Of a stretch of DNA of 64,000 bases, positions 50,750-60,136 are shown piece after piece; the stretch's first letter is position 1; each line of letters starts with the position of its first letter. The notes beneath the pieces were generated by a model. The model did not search any database and was not told the DNA's origin. It saw nothing but the letters and a program-made list of their open reading frames with translations. The position numbers and the translations under genes are program-made. Origin of the DNA: Gemmobacter aquaticus (lineage in GTDB: Bacteria; Pseudomonadota; Alphaproteobacteria; Rhodobacterales; Rhodobacteraceae). Location: the NCBI RefSeq assembly GCF_007859075.1, contig NZ_VOAK01000011.1:372001-436000 (forward strand), given 5' to 3'.

Positions 50750-51789
50750 ACCTGCCGCGAACGCACCATGCCGACGATGTCATAGACCTCGTCGAGGATG
50801 GGGCGGGCGATGGCCTCGGCGCGGGCAGACCCTTCGCCAAGGATCCGGTCGATCTCGGCCGGGTCGGCCATCAGGCGGTTCATCTCGGTCGTGATGGGCG
50901 ACAGCACGCTGACGGCAAGTTCCGCAAGCCGGGGCTTGAAGGTGCCGAACTGGGCGCCTGCATGCTCGGCCACCACCGCAGCGGGCGTAAGCCCCGCGAG
51001 GGCTGCGTAGATGTTCACCAGATTGCGCGCCTCGGGCCGGTCTTTCAGGCCGTCGAGCGTGTCGGGCAGCGGCTCGGGGTCGGTCTTGGCCTTGCGGATC
51101 TTGGCGGCGATGGCGTCGGCATCGTCGGTCAGGTTGATGCGGCTCTGGTCCGAGGGGTCGGACTTCGACATCTTCTTCGATCCGTCGCGCAAGCTCATGA
51201 CGCGGGTGGCCGCGCCTTCGATCACCGGCTCGGTGATGGGGAAGAAGTTCACGCCGTAGTCGTTGTTGAACTTGGCCGCGATGTCGCGTGTCAGCTCAAG
51301 ATGCTGCTTCTGATCCTCGCCCACCGGCACATGGGTTGCCTTGTAGGCCAGAATGTCGGCCGCCATCAGCGCGGGATAGGCAAAGAGACCCAGCGAGGCA
51401 TTCTCGCTGTTCTTGCCGGCCTTGTCCTTCCACTGCGTCATGCGGCCCATCCAGCCCATCCGCGCGACGCAGTTGAATATCCAGCCGAGTTCCGCATGCG
51501 CGCTGACCTGGCTCTGGTTGAAGAGGATCGAGCGTTTCGGGTCGATCCCGGCGGCGATGAAGGCGGCAGCCCCCTCACGCGTTTGCCGGCGCAAGTCTGC
51601 GGGGCTTTGCCAGACAGTGATCGCATGCATGTCCACGAGGCAGTAGATCGTCTCGATCCCTTCGTCCTGCTTCTCGACAAAGCGCTTCAGCGCGCCAAGG
51701 TAATTGCCAAGAGTAAGACCGCCCGAGGGCTGGATTCCCGAAAAGATCCGGGGGGTGAAGGTCTGAGGCGTTTGGACCGGCTCGGACAT
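50746..51789 (-). CDS. trpS: Tryptophanyl-tRNA synthetase
   Basis: A 347-residue class I synthetase that charges tRNA-Trp. The N-terminal [20 protein letters not shown] contains the TxGN form of the HIGH motif; GDxxQ reads '[18 protein letters not shown]' near 150. KMSKS is exact in [14 protein letters not shown] (about 205). The C-terminal anticodon region follows. Downstream the stop overlaps an unknown membrane protein gene by ATGA. Confidence 0.97.
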   Translation of the reverse strand: MSEPVQTPQTFTPRIFSGIQPSGGLTLGNYLGALKRFVEKQDEGIETIYCLVDMHAITVWQSPADLRRQTREGAAAFIAAGIDPKRSILFNQSQVSAHAELGWIFNCVARMGWMGRMTQWKDKAGKNSENASLGLFAYPALMAADILAYKATHVPVGEDQKQHLELTRDIAAKFNNDYGVNFFPITEPVIEGAATRVMSLRDGSKKMSKSDPSDQSRINLTDDADAIAAKIRKAKTDPEPLPDTLDGLKDRPEARNLVNIYAALAGLTPAAVVAEHAGAQFGTFKPRLAELAVSVLSPITTEMNRLMADPAEIDRILGEGSARAEAIARPILDEVYDIVGMVRSRQV

Positions 51790-51879
51790 ATGCGTTCTCC
51801 GTCTGGAAATGGCTGGGGCTTCGGCTTACCTTCCGGGCGGCGGGCCGTCAATGAAGGCACCCGCAGGAGTGAGGTGCCC

Positions 51880-52566
51880 ATGCGCGATACCCTGAATGCC
51901 CCGCCGCTGAACCCGCTGCCGCCGGTGGTCTGGCTGCTTGCCCTGCCGATCATCGCGATGGAGGTGGTGCTGGCGGCTGGCGCAGGTGGTCTGGTCGGTG
52001 GTCCTGCGGCGATTGGCTGGCGGATCGAGGCGCTGCAGCGCTTTGCCGTGATCCCGGATCTGACGCGCTACATGTGGACGAATGGTGTCTGGCCCATCGA
52101 GGCCCTCGCGCGGTTCATCCTTTACCCCTTTGTTCAGGGCACGACGACGCAGGCGGTATTCGTGGTTGTGATCCTGCTGGCGCTTGGCAAGAAGGTGGCC
52201 GAGATCTTTCGCTGGTGGGCGGTGCTCGTCATCTTCTTTGGCGCGTCGATCATCGGCGCGCTTGCCTTCAGTGCCCAACCTTGGGTGACCGCCCCGCTGT
52301 TCGGGGGGTATCCGGGTAACTACGGGCTGATCGGGGCCTTCACCTATCTGCTGCTCATGCGGCAAGACGCGGTGGGGGCGGCACGCCTGCCCGCGTTCCG
52401 CATGATCCTGTTCCTTCTGGGCGCCCAATTGCTTTTCAGCCTGCTGTTCGGGGGGGCGGATTACTGGGTTGCCGACCTCGCGGGCTTTGTTGCAGGCTTT
52501 GCGCTCAGCTTCGTGGTCAGTCCCGGCGGTGTGTCGCGGCTGACCTCGCGCCTGCGTCAGCGCTGA
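51880..52566 (+). CDS. Rhomboid-like membrane protein lacking catalytic residues
   Basis: 228 residues from ATG 51880 (AGGAG upstream). About six hydrophobic helices have rhomboid spacing. The loop 'WPIEALARFILYPFVQG' corresponds to the L1 region. The catalytic GxSG motif reads GNYG (Tyr148 for Ser), and the HxxGxxxG helix reads DLAGFVAG (Asp199 for His). Both catalytic residues are therefore replaced, which makes it a pseudoprotease of the iRhom/derlin type if functional. It ends in a 10-base tail-to-tail overlap with the phosphatase gene. Confidence 0.8.
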   Translation: MRDTLNAPPLNPLPPVVWLLALPIIAMEVVLAAGAGGLVGGPAAIGWRIEALQRFAVIPDLTRYMWTNGVWPIEALARFILYPFVQGTTTQAVFVVVILLALGKKVAEIFRWWAVLVIFFGASIIGALAFSAQPWVTAPLFGGYPGNYGLIGAFTYLLLMRQDAVGAARLPAFRMILFLLGAQLLFSLLFGGADYWVADLAGFVAGFALSFVVSPGGVSRLTSRLRQR

Positions 52567-53027
52567 TCCGTGCTGAGCAGCGCGGCGATCAATCCATCGG
52601 TCGCGGCCTCCAGCAGATCAAGCGTCTGGTCAAAATCGCCGGTGTACCAAGGGTCTGGCACTTCGGTCAGGCCGCAATCCGGGGCGTAGCTCAAGAACAG
52701 TTTGGGCAGGGGTCCCATACCCGCCTGCGCCCGCAGGGCCGAGGCTTTGCGCTGGTTGGCGTTGTCCATCGTCAGGATCATGTCAAACCGCGCGAAGTCC
52801 GAGACGGAGAGCTGGCGCGCTCGCAGAGCCTCCAGCCGGTATCCGCGCGCCGTCGCGGCGGCGATCATCGGCGGATGTGGCGGCTCTCCCACATGCCAGT
52901 CACCGGTGCCGGCGCTGTCGACCTCTACCATCAGGCCTGCGCGGGCGGCCTTTGCGCGCAGCACGGCTTCAGCCGCCGGGGAACGGCAGATATTGCCAAG
53001 GCAGACAAACAGGATGTGCCGGGTCAT
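52557..53027 (-). CDS. Low-molecular-weight protein-tyrosine phosphatase
   Basis: Start at ATG 53027 with AAGGAA upstream, 156 residues. The N-terminal VCLGNICRSP is the P-loop (CxxxxxR-S, here C-L-G-N-I-C-R-S). The general-acid Asp lies in VPDPWYTGDF near 128, the classical DPWY motif. It dephosphorylates tyrosine residues or small acyl/phospho substrates. It is convergent with the rhomboid-like gene, and the copper-chaperone gene lies upstream on the same strand. Confidence 0.94.
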   Translation of the reverse strand: MTRHILFVCLGNICRSPAAEAVLRAKAARAGLMVEVDSAGTGDWHVGEPPHPPMIAAATARGYRLEALRARQLSVSDFARFDMILTMDNANQRKASALRAQAGMGPLPKLFLSYAPDCGLTEVPDPWYTGDFDQTLDLLEAATDGLIAALLSTDQR

Positions 53028-53083
53028 GTGTGGTTCCTTGGGTGGGCCTGCGGAGCCAGACATAGCCCCGCTGGCCCGCTTGA

Positions 53084-53590
53084 TCAGTTTGAGGCGCCAT
53101 GCTTGTGCATCTGGCCTTCGCCCATGCCGCCGCCCATCTGCATGCCGGGCCCGTCCTGACGTTCCAGGTCGACGGGGATCTTGATGGTGACGTCGCCCGC
53201 CTTTTCAAAGGTCAGCGTCACGTCGACCATGTCGCCATGTGCCAGCCCACGGTTCAGGCCAAGGAACATCACATGGTCGCCCCCACGCGCCAGCGCATGG
53301 CTGCCGTGGGCGGGAATGGCAAAGCCCTCCTTCACCTCGAGCATCTGCATGTTTCCGGCCGAATCCGCCCGATGGGTATGCAACTCTACACGCTGCGCTA
53401 CATCCGAAGTGGCCGAGATCAGGCGGTCGTCCGTGTCGGTGGTGTTTTCGATCACCATGAAGGCAGCGCCTGCCTTCGCGTTCATGGAGGAAGAGCGCGC
53501 GTAGGCGTCATTCACGACGATCCCTTCGGCGAGGGCGGGCAGGGCGAAAATTGCCAACATGGTGGCAGAGAGCAGCGATGTCTTGAGCAT
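53084..53590 (-). CDS. Periplasmic copper chaperone PCu(A)C
   Basis: Start at ATG 53590, 168 residues with a signal peptide (MLKTSLLSATMLAIFALPALAEG). The copper site fits H-x(n)-M-x(n)-H-x-M: His in ELHTHRAD, Met in NMQMLEV, His in PAHGSHAL and HVMFLGLN. A C-terminal Met/His-rich tail (GMQMGGGMGEGQMHKHG) may add copper sites. PCu(A)C delivers Cu(I) to the CuA site of cytochrome oxidase. The next gene upstream encodes a small CPDC protein that may belong to the same copper system. Confidence 0.9.
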   Translation of the reverse strand: MLKTSLLSATMLAIFALPALAEGIVVNDAYARSSSMNAKAGAAFMVIENTTDTDDRLISATSDVAQRVELHTHRADSAGNMQMLEVKEGFAIPAHGSHALARGGDHVMFLGLNRGLAHGDMVDVTLTFEKAGDVTIKIPVDLERQDGPGMQMGGGMGEGQMHKHGASN

Positions 53591-53627
53591 CGGTCGGATC
53601 CTTGTCTGAAAGTTCAATAACTGGGGT

Positions 53628-53972
53628 TCAGCAGGGATCAGCGGGTGGGTCACGGGCCGAGCGGAGAGGCGGCGCATGGTCGGCAACGGCCGCACGTTGC
53701 CCGGCTGCGCGCGGGGCCACGGTATCTGGCGCCGGTGGCACGAGAATCGGCTCGGGCAGAATCGAGAGACCCGCGATGACGCAATCCGGGCAAGGGTGCA
53801 CGGGCTTCTGCGAGCCGCCAGAGGCCAGCTTCAACGTGATGATCTGATCGCCCGAGCAGATCTCGATCACGTCCATCAGCGCCGGCTGCATACGTGCCAA
53901 GGCAATGCCGCCGCTGCCGATGGCAAGGACAAGACAGATAAGTCCGGCGATTGCACTGCGCAGGCGGGTCAT
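53628..53972 (-). CDS. Small secreted/anchored protein with a CPDC motif (DUF2946-like)
   Basis: 114 residues. The N-terminal hydrophobic segment (SAIAGLICLVLAIGSGGIALA) is a signal or anchor. The mature part has Cys in EICSGDQIITLKL and a CPDCVIAG motif near 81-84, then a Pro/Ala-rich tail. The spacing 'C....G......P.H.CPDC' resembles DUF2946 proteins that sit beside copper genes. It is 37 bases upstream of the PCu(A)C gene and probably co-transcribed with it. Function unknown. Confidence 0.72.
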   Translation of the reverse strand: MTRLRSAIAGLICLVLAIGSGGIALARMQPALMDVIEICSGDQIITLKLASGGSQKPVHPCPDCVIAGLSILPEPILVPPAPDTVAPRAAGQRAAVADHAPPLRSARDPPADPC

Positions 53973-54041
53973 GCCGAAAGACTACCTGCTGGTGCGAAAA
54001 AGGCAAATGCGACAAAGCGTGCGCAGGGCCTTTCGCAAACG

Positions 54042-54073
54042 ACAAAAGCCCCGCGAGCACATCGCAGGGCCTT
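54042..54073 (-). terminator. Terminator of rpmB
   Basis: On the minus strand AGGCCCTGCGA and TCGCGGGGCTT pair (two G-U pairs) around a 6-base loop and are followed by TTTTG, about 20 bases after the rpmB stop. Confidence 0.75.
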
Positions 54074-54093
54074 CATGCATCGACCGGAAAGGA

Positions 54094-54381
54094 TCAGGCT
54101 GCTGCCTGGGCCTTTTCGATGTCTTTCTTGATTTTCAGCGCCTTAGCCGACAGCTCTTCGTCCTTGGCCTTGGCCAGGAAGGCGTCCAGACCGCCGCGGT
54201 GGTCAACAGTGCGCAGGGCAGCCGCCGAAACGCGCATCTTGAACGACTGGCCCAGAACGTCCGACAGCAGGGTGACGTCGTTCAGGTTCGGCAGGAAGCG
54301 CCGCTTGGATTTGTTGTTGGCGTGGCTGATGGTGTTACCAACCATCGGGCCTTTACCGCTCAGTTCGCAGACGCGCGACAT
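54094..54381 (-). CDS. rpmB: 50S ribosomal protein L28
   Basis: Start at ATG 54381 with AAGGAAC upstream, 95 residues as is usual in alphaproteobacteria. [24 protein letters not shown] and [10 protein letters not shown] are the L28 signatures; '[23 protein letters not shown]' is the C-terminal core. Single gene. Confidence 0.97.
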   Translation of the reverse strand: MSRVCELSGKGPMVGNTISHANNKSKRRFLPNLNDVTLLSDVLGQSFKMRVSAAALRTVDHRGGLDAFLAKAKDEELSAKALKIKKDIEKAQAAA

Positions 54382-54549
54382 CTTGTTGTTCCTTGTCTTT
54401 CGGACCATTGCCCAAAGGCGGCAGCCCGGAGTAACACCCATGGAGCCCGCTGAGCCAGCCGGCACCGAATTCCATCGCCGCCGTTTAGGCGGATTTCCCG
54501 GCATCGTCAAGCGATTCACCATGGACATGCGGCATTGATTTGGCGCGCC

Positions 54550-55524
54550 TCAGCGACCGAGATGGGCCAGCAGTTCTGCCGCCGCCTCGTCTGGCGTGCG
54601 TTCGCCCCGGCCCACGGCTGCGCCCAGCCCCTCCATCAGCCCGCGCAGAGGTTCGCGCGCCAGACGGGCCAGAAGGCTGTGGCGCACCTCTTCCTCGAAC
54701 CAGTGGCGGGCCTGTTCGGTGCGTCGGCGCTGCCAGTGCCCGGTTTCACGCCGCCAGGCGGTCAGCCTCTCCATCTCGTCCCATGCCTGGGCAAGCCCGT
54801 TCTCCTCAAGCGCCGAGACGGCCAGTGCCTTGGGAAAACCCTCAGGATCCTGCGGGCGGCGGCGCAACAGGCGAAGGGCGCCGGCGTAATCGGCCTGCGT
54901 GCGCAATGCCGCAGGCTTCAGATCGCCATCGGCCTTGTTCACCAGAATGATGTCGGCCATCTCCATGATACCACGCTTGACGCCCTGCAACTCGTCGCCA
55001 CCGGCGGGCGCCAGCAGCAGCAGGAACAGGTCGCACATTTCGGCCACCATGGTTTCCGACTGGCCCACGCCTACGGTTTCGATCAGCACGACGTCAAACC
55101 CTGCACCCTCACACAACGCGACTGCCTCACGCGTGCGGCGGGCAACACCGCCCAGATGCGTCTGACTGGGCGAAGGGCGGATAAAGGCCCGCGGATCGCG
55201 GCTAAGCCGCTCCATCCGGGTCTTGTCGCCAAGGATCGAACCACCTGACCGGGCCGAGGAGGGGTCTACCGCCAGCACGGCAACGCGCAGGCCAAGCCCT
55301 GTCAGGAAGCACCCGAAGGATTCGATGAAGGTAGACTTGCCCACCCCAGGCGTGCCGGAAAGGCCGATCCGCAGGGCCTCGCGCCCCGACTTGGCCACCT
55401 CGGCCACAAGGACGCGGGCCTCGGCACGGTGATCCTCGCGCGCGCTTTCCACGAGTGTGATCGCGCGGGCCAACGCCCGCCGGTCGCCCGCGATCACGGA
55501 TTGTGCAAGCGCTGAAACATCCAT
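54550..55524 (-). CDS. meaB: Methylmalonyl-CoA mutase-associated GTPase MeaB
   Basis: Start at ATG 55524, 324 residues. A G3E-type GTPase that protects and reloads B12-dependent methylmalonyl-CoA mutase. Walker A is [16 protein letters not shown] (about 55-70), with '[24 protein letters not shown]', '[14 protein letters not shown]' and guanine motif ILVNKADGD (NKxD). The C-terminal dimerisation helix '[15 protein letters not shown]' is present. The mutase gene is not in the window. Divergent from the DUF3108 gene. Confidence 0.95.
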   Translation of the reverse strand: MDVSALAQSVIAGDRRALARAITLVESAREDHRAEARVLVAEVAKSGREALRIGLSGTPGVGKSTFIESFGCFLTGLGLRVAVLAVDPSSARSGGSILGDKTRMERLSRDPRAFIRPSPSQTHLGGVARRTREAVALCEGAGFDVVLIETVGVGQSETMVAEMCDLFLLLLAPAGGDELQGVKRGIMEMADIILVNKADGDLKPAALRTQADYAGALRLLRRRPQDPEGFPKALAVSALEENGLAQAWDEMERLTAWRRETGHWQRRRTEQARHWFEEEVRHSLLARLAREPLRGLMEGLGAAVGRGERTPDEAAAELLAHLGR

Positions 55525-55681
55525 CTGCCGGCTCCGCAAGTTTGCCAAGTTCGGGCGCGCCAATTCGGCACGAAGGGGCCGATCCTGACAGCTTTGCGCT
55601 GTAATGCCCCAGACCGTCCCTATATTCCAGTAGCCAAACGGCGCAGGCGACGCGCTCTGTGCCTTTACAGGAGCGGGCAGG

Positions 55682-56401
55682 ATGGTTTCGACGATACGTA
55701 TGCTGGCGGCCGCAGCCATCGCGCTGGCGCTGTCTGGTGCGGCGCGGGCCGAAGAGGCGCAGTTCGATTTCGTGTTGCGCGGGATCAAGGCGGGCAGTCT
55801 GGCCTGGGCGGGCGAAGGCGAGGCCGGCGGAAACTATGTCGTTCGCGCCCAACTGAAATCGGGCGGACTTGCTGCGCTGATCCGGACCGTGCGCTATGAC
55901 GCCACCGCCCGTGGCGTGATCACTGACAAGGGCACCTATATCGCGACCACCTATACCGAGGATGCGGACACCGGCAAACGCCAGTCCAAATCCAGCATGT
56001 CATGGGTGAAGGGTGTTCCCACGGTGCGCAGCTACCAACCCGCACGCGAGCCGCGCCCTTATGACGTCGATCCCGCGACGCAGGCGGGCACCGTCGACCC
56101 GCTGACGGCGATGTTTGCCACCTTGCGCGACGTGGCGCCGGGGCAGGAATGCGGCGTGGACCTGAAGATGTTCGACGGTCGACGCGCCACGGCCATTGTG
56201 CTGGGCGCCCCGAAGGCGGATGGCGCAAATGTCGTCTGTGCCGGAGAGTATCGGCGGATCGGCGGCTTCCCTCCGGATGATATGGCGGAACGGACGCGGT
56301 TTCCCTTTACTTTGACCTATGCGCCTGCAGGAGACCGGATGCAGGTGGTTGAGGTCGCGATGGACACGCTTTATGGCAAGGCTCGGCTGGTCAGAAGGTA
56401 G
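55682..56401 (+). CDS. DUF3108 secreted protein
   Basis: 239 residues with a signal peptide ([17 protein letters not shown]). The mature domain starts '[20 protein letters not shown]' and includes '[27 protein letters not shown]', '[13 protein letters not shown]' and '[15 protein letters not shown]', the DUF3108 pattern. It probably forms a periplasmic beta-barrel or sandwich; function unknown. A 55-residue basic protein follows 5 bases after its stop. Confidence 0.85.
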   Translation: MVSTIRMLAAAAIALALSGAARAEEAQFDFVLRGIKAGSLAWAGEGEAGGNYVVRAQLKSGGLAALIRTVRYDATARGVITDKGTYIATTYTEDADTGKRQSKSSMSWVKGVPTVRSYQPAREPRPYDVDPATQAGTVDPLTAMFATLRDVAPGQECGVDLKMFDGRRATAIVLGAPKADGANVVCAGEYRRIGGFPPDDMAERTRFPFTLTYAPAGDRMQVVEVAMDTLYGKARLVRR

Positions 56402-56406
56402 GCGCT

Positions 56407-56574
56407 ATGGATTACAGCAAATCAGGCTCCGTCGCAGGCGCAAAAAAAGCGCCGACGCGGTACAACGAGAAAAACCAGAAGGGCGGCGAAAAGAACCCCT
56501 TCGGATCAAAGGACGACAAGGCCACGCTCATTGCCCGCATGAAGGCGGCGGCCGAGGCCAAGAAAAAGCCCTGA
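56407..56574 (+). CDS. Small basic Lys-rich protein
   Basis: 55 residues, MDYSKSGSVAGAKKAPTRYN, then EKNQKGGEKNPFGSKDDKAT and a C-terminal helix LIARMKAAAEAKKKP. The start lies 5 bases after the DUF3108 stop, so it is probably coupled. 14 of 55 residues are Lys. The ordered codon use and direct coupling argue that it is real. No family is recognised; it could bind nucleic acid. Confidence 0.65.
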   Translation: MDYSKSGSVAGAKKAPTRYNEKNQKGGEKNPFGSKDDKATLIARMKAAAEAKKKP

Positions 56575-56581
56575 GAGGGGA

Positions 56582-56602
56582 GGCCCCGGCCAGGCCGGGG
56601 CC
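56582..56602. terminator. Perfect GC-rich inverted repeat between convergent genes
   Basis: GGCCCCGGCC-A-GGCCGGGGCC, 8 bases after the small protein stop and 10 bases before the convergent nucleotidase stop. There is no T tract, but it is suited to act on both transcripts. Confidence 0.6.
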
Positions 56603-56611
56603 AGTCGGCCC

Positions 56612-58207
56612 TTACTTGCGGGTGATGCGCCCGTCGGTAAAGGGCGCATAGGGGGCGTTCTTCGCCAGATACTCGGCCGTCACATCGGCAAGGTCGGGGC
56701 CAAAGTCATAGGCGTCTTTCGCATCGACGAACATCTTGTAGCCGTCTCCACCACCGCGAACATAGTTGTTCGACACGGCGAGATACTCCTTGGCCGGATC
56801 AATGGCGACCCAGGCCTCGCCGTCCTTGACCATGACATCAGAGACGCGGCTGCCCGCAGGCTGGGCCGGATCGAAAGTGTATTTCAGACCCGCAACCTGC
56901 GCAAAACGCCCGGCGCCTTCCTCGATCTGGCTGACGCCGTTTTCCAGGGCGGCGATCACGGTCGCACCTGTGACGGTAAAGGTGGACAGCGTGTTCTGGA
57001 ACGGCAGAACCGTCAGGACTTCACCCATGGTCACTGGTCCTGCGTCGATCGAGGCGCGCAGTCCCCCGCCGTTGGCAATGGCGATCTGTGCACCCTGCGC
57101 TGCCACGCGGTCCAGCATCGCCTCGGCCACCAGATTGCCCATCTGGCATTCCACCGCCCGGCAGGTATCGCGCGAGCCGTCGATGGCTTCGGCCGTTTCG
57201 GCAACAACACGGTTCTTCAACTCGGCAATCGGGCCAGCCAGTTCTGCGACTTTCGCCTCAAGTGCCGGATCGGGGGTGATGGAGCTGTCGAGCAGCTTCG
57301 TGTCACCCTTGGCCGCGGTCAGCACGCCCGCATCGTCGAAGGTCAGCTCCAGATGGCCAAGGTATTTGGAATAGGCATAGGCCTGCACGACCGGCACCTT
57401 GCCGGTCGGACCATCAACCCAGGTGGGGTAGGGACCTGCCGCCTCGGGGTCGGACGCCGAAAGGTACGTGTGGCTGTGACCGCCCACCACCGCGTCAAGC
57501 CCCGGCACCGCGGCGGCGATCTCCTGGTCGCGCTTGTAGCCCACATGGGTCAGAGCGATGATCTTGGTGACGCCTGCGGCCTCAAGCTCGGCGACGTCTG
57601 ATTTCAGGCTGTCGATATCGTCGCGGAAGATCACCGTCGGGCCGGGGGAGGCGGTTTCGGGCGTGTCGGTCGCAAGGGCAGAGACGATGCCCACCTTCTC
57701 GCCCCCGACATCGAGCACCGTGTAGCGTTGAACGCGGCCCTTCAGCATGTTGTTCTGGCTGACGTCGATATTGCCCGAGATGATCGGGAACTTCACGCGA
57801 TCAAGAAAAGTCGCCACGCCCTCGGGGCCGTTGTCGAATTCATGGTTGCCGATGGCCATGGCATCAAAGCCGATCTGTGCCATGAAATCGGCCTCGGCTG
57901 CGCCGTGATAGGTGGTGAACATCAGGCTGCCCTGCGACTGGTCGCCTGCATCCAGAACGATGACATTCTGACCCTCGGCGCGCAACGTGTCGCGCAGCCC
58001 GTCAATTGCCGCCTTTACCCGCGCAACGCCACCAAAGCAGCCATCCTCAGCCGCGTCCTTTTCCGTGCAGGTGCTGTCGAACTTGTTGATCGGCTCGATC
58101 CGGCTGTGAAAATCGTTGATGTGCAGGACATGCAAGGAAAACTCTGCCTGTGCGCTGCCCGCGCAGAGCGCGAGCGCCGCCGTTGCCATCAAAAGGTGGA
58201 TGCGCAT
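56612..58207 (-). CDS. Periplasmic 5'-nucleotidase/metallophosphatase (UshA-like)
   Basis: 531 residues with a signal peptide (MRIHLLMATAALALCAGSAQA). The N-terminal metallophosphatase has all motifs: LHINDFHSRIEP, VLDAGDQSQGS, IGNHEFDNGP and GGHSHTYLS (about 28-245). The C-terminal nucleotide-binding domain (about 340-510) has 'MGNLVAEAMLDRV', 'IANGGGLRASIDAG' and 'NNYVRGGGDGYKMF'. It hydrolyses extracellular nucleotides to supply nucleosides and phosphate. Single gene, convergent with the DUF3108 pair. Confidence 0.93.
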   Translation of the reverse strand: MRIHLLMATAALALCAGSAQAEFSLHVLHINDFHSRIEPINKFDSTCTEKDAAEDGCFGGVARVKAAIDGLRDTLRAEGQNVIVLDAGDQSQGSLMFTTYHGAAEADFMAQIGFDAMAIGNHEFDNGPEGVATFLDRVKFPIISGNIDVSQNNMLKGRVQRYTVLDVGGEKVGIVSALATDTPETASPGPTVIFRDDIDSLKSDVAELEAAGVTKIIALTHVGYKRDQEIAAAVPGLDAVVGGHSHTYLSASDPEAAGPYPTWVDGPTGKVPVVQAYAYSKYLGHLELTFDDAGVLTAAKGDTKLLDSSITPDPALEAKVAELAGPIAELKNRVVAETAEAIDGSRDTCRAVECQMGNLVAEAMLDRVAAQGAQIAIANGGGLRASIDAGPVTMGEVLTVLPFQNTLSTFTVTGATVIAALENGVSQIEEGAGRFAQVAGLKYTFDPAQPAGSRVSDVMVKDGEAWVAIDPAKEYLAVSNNYVRGGGDGYKMFVDAKDAYDFGPDLADVTAEYLAKNAPYAPFTDGRITRK

Positions 58208-58369
58208 GCTGAAACTCCCAGTTGAATGAACACTGAAAGTCTGCGGGCAGTTGGTGCCTGCGTCAAACGTTCGCGTCCTGATTGTTGGCGATTTGCGACC
58301 CTTGGACGAGGTTCAGCGAAAAGATGCCTGAGGATTGACCGCGTGGCGCGTTAGGTGCATGGAGACATC

Positions 58370-58708
58370 ATGCTGATCTACAAGATCTTCCGTCGCCCCG
58401 AATGGGATGCATTTCGTGCCGCCGGTCAGACACTTGGCGCGCCGGTCGATCTTGCTGACGGGTTCATTCACTTTTCGACCGTGTCCCAGGTTGCGGAAAC
58501 CGCGGCCAAATGGTTCTCGACCGAAAGTGATCTGGTGCTGGTTGCCGTGCGCGCCGAACCGCTGGGGGCAGACCTGAAGTGGGAGCCGTCGCGGGGTGGG
58601 GCGCTGTTTCCGCATCTTTACCGGCCTTTGCGCATGGCTGACGTGCTTTGGGACAAGTCGCTTCCCATGGGCGTCTCTGGCCATATCTTTCCCGAGGGTG
58701 TGATTTGA
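58370..58708 (+). CDS. DUF952 family protein
   Basis: Start at ATG 58370, 6 bases after GGAG, 112 residues. [19 protein letters not shown], '[19 protein letters not shown]' and '[16 protein letters not shown]' define DUF952, a small ADP-ribosyltransferase-fold-like family without an established role. Its stop overlaps the TTG start of pyrD by TTGA. This coupling suggests co-expression with pyrimidine synthesis. Confidence 0.9.
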   Translation: MLIYKIFRRPEWDAFRAAGQTLGAPVDLADGFIHFSTVSQVAETAAKWFSTESDLVLVAVRAEPLGADLKWEPSRGGALFPHLYRPLRMADVLWDKSLPMGVSGHIFPEGVI

Positions 58709-59781
58709 GCCTTCCTGGCCTGACCTTGACCGAAAAGCTGGGCCTTGCCGCCCTGCATCGTTGCGATCCCGAAAAGGCGCATGGGCTGTCGCTTTGGGCG
58801 CTGAGGGCTGGGCTTGCAAGCCTGCCGGGTGTCATCACGTCGGCCCGTCTGGAAACCAGACTGGCGGGGCTTGCGCTGCCCAATCCCGTTGGGCTTGCTG
58901 CGGGTTACGACAAGAACGCGGTGGCGCTGGCGCCCCTTATGCGCTCGGGCTTCGGGTTTCTGGAGGTGGGGGCCGCGACGCCCCGGCCGCAGCCGGGCAA
59001 CCCCAAGCCGCGCCTTTTCCGCCTGTCCGAGGATCGCGCTGCGATCAACCGCTTTGGTTTCAACAATGACGGCGCCTGCGAGATTGCGGCGCGTCTGGCG
59101 CTTCGGCCCAAGGGTCCGGTGCCCGTGGGGCTGAACCTTGGTGCGAACAAGGACTCCACCGATCGCGCCGCCGACTTTGCCGAGGTGCTGGCCACTTGTG
59201 GACCGCATGTCGATTTCGCCACCGTGAACGTCAGTTCCCCCAATACCGAGCGCCTGCGCGACCTGCAGGGCCGTGCGGCGCTGGCGGGCCTTCTGGCCGG
59301 GGTGGTCGAGGTTCGGGCAGGCCTGTCCCGTCCGGTGCCGGTGTTCCTGAAGATCGCCCCCGATCTGACCCCGGCCGAGATCGAGGACGTGGCCGAGGTT
59401 GCACTGTCGTCAGGGATCGACGGGATCATCGCTACAAACACCACACTTTCGCGCGAAGGTTTGAAATCTGAACATCGCGACGAAAAAGGCGGGCTTTCCG
59501 GCGCGCCATTGTTCGAAAAGTCCACGCGCGTTCTGGCGCAGCTTTCGCGTCTGACCGAAGGCCGGCTGCCGCTGATCGGGGTTGGCGGGATCACCACGCC
59601 CGAACAGGCATGGGAGAAGATCCGGGCCGGTGCCACGGCCGTGCAGGTTTATACTGCGATGGTCTATGAAGGGATTTCGCTGGCGGCCAAACTGGCGCGC
59701 GGGCTTGAGTTGATTGCCGCGCGCGAGGGGTTTGCCCGCGTCAGCGATGCGGTGGGCACCGGGCGCGACCGCTGGTTGTGA
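58705..59781 (+). CDS. pyrD: Dihydroorotate dehydrogenase (quinone), class 2; TTG start
   Basis: Oxidises dihydroorotate to orotate in pyrimidine synthesis and passes electrons to the quinone pool at the membrane. I place the start at TTG 58705 ([19 protein letters not shown]), because GAGGG lies upstream and no ATG gives the expected N-terminal quinone-tunnel helices ([16 protein letters not shown] type). It has 358 residues. FMN and active-site motifs are '[15 protein letters not shown]', '[11 protein letters not shown]', '[15 protein letters not shown]' (catalytic Ser of class 2), 'FLKIAPDLT' and '[13 protein letters not shown]'. Confidence 0.94.
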   Translation: MSLPGLTLTEKLGLAALHRCDPEKAHGLSLWALRAGLASLPGVITSARLETRLAGLALPNPVGLAAGYDKNAVALAPLMRSGFGFLEVGAATPRPQPGNPKPRLFRLSEDRAAINRFGFNNDGACEIAARLALRPKGPVPVGLNLGANKDSTDRAADFAEVLATCGPHVDFATVNVSSPNTERLRDLQGRAALAGLLAGVVEVRAGLSRPVPVFLKIAPDLTPAEIEDVAEVALSSGIDGIIATNTTLSREGLKSEHRDEKGGLSGAPLFEKSTRVLAQLSRLTEGRLPLIGVGGITTPEQAWEKIRAGATAVQVYTAMVYEGISLAAKLARGLELIAAREGFARVSDAVGTGRDRWL

Positions 59782-59791
59782 TCCGGGGGAA

Positions 59792-59814
59792 CCCGCGCCT
59801 GTGCAAGGCGCGGG
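59792..59814. terminator. Hairpin between convergent pyrD and the small secreted protein gene
   Basis: Stem CCCGCGCC/GGCGCGGG with loop TGTGCAA, 11 bases after the pyrD stop. A weak T tract (AACTTA) follows. It probably serves both genes. Confidence 0.7.
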
Positions 59815-59824
59815 AACTTACGGC

Positions 59825-60136
59825 TTAGCCGCAATAGGCGGCGGCGGCGTCGCCAAAGGCCTTGTAGTGCTCCCAGAACTCATCGTCGGATTCGCGCTTG
59901 GAGATCCAGACCTCATGCGCCAGATCGGGGTCGTTCATCAGCTTGGCCGCGCGGCGCTGGTATGATCCGCGCAGGGTCGAGTCCGCAACCTGCTGGATGC
60001 AGCTGCATGTCGCGCGATTGGCGTTGTTGCTGCCCGAACGATTGCAGGCGCGCTCAATGGGGCCTGCAGATGCCAGACCTGCGGTCAGGGAAATGGCGAG
60101 GCCAATAAAGGCGCCTGCCAGATAAGGTTTCGTCAT
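59825..60136 (-). CDS. Small secreted protein
   Basis: 103 residues from ATG 60136 (GAGG 6 bases upstream). Signal peptide MTKPYLAGAFIGLAISLTAG..ASAG. The mature part has four Cys (ERACNRS, ATCSCIQQ, AAYCG), suggesting two disulfides, and a helical 'YQRRAAKLMNDPDLAHEVW'. Homologues occur widely in Rhodobacterales, but I know no tested function. Confidence 0.8.
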   Translation of the reverse strand: MTKPYLAGAFIGLAISLTAGLASAGPIERACNRSGSNNANRATCSCIQQVADSTLRGSYQRRAAKLMNDPDLAHEVWISKRESDDEFWEHYKAFGDAAAAYCG

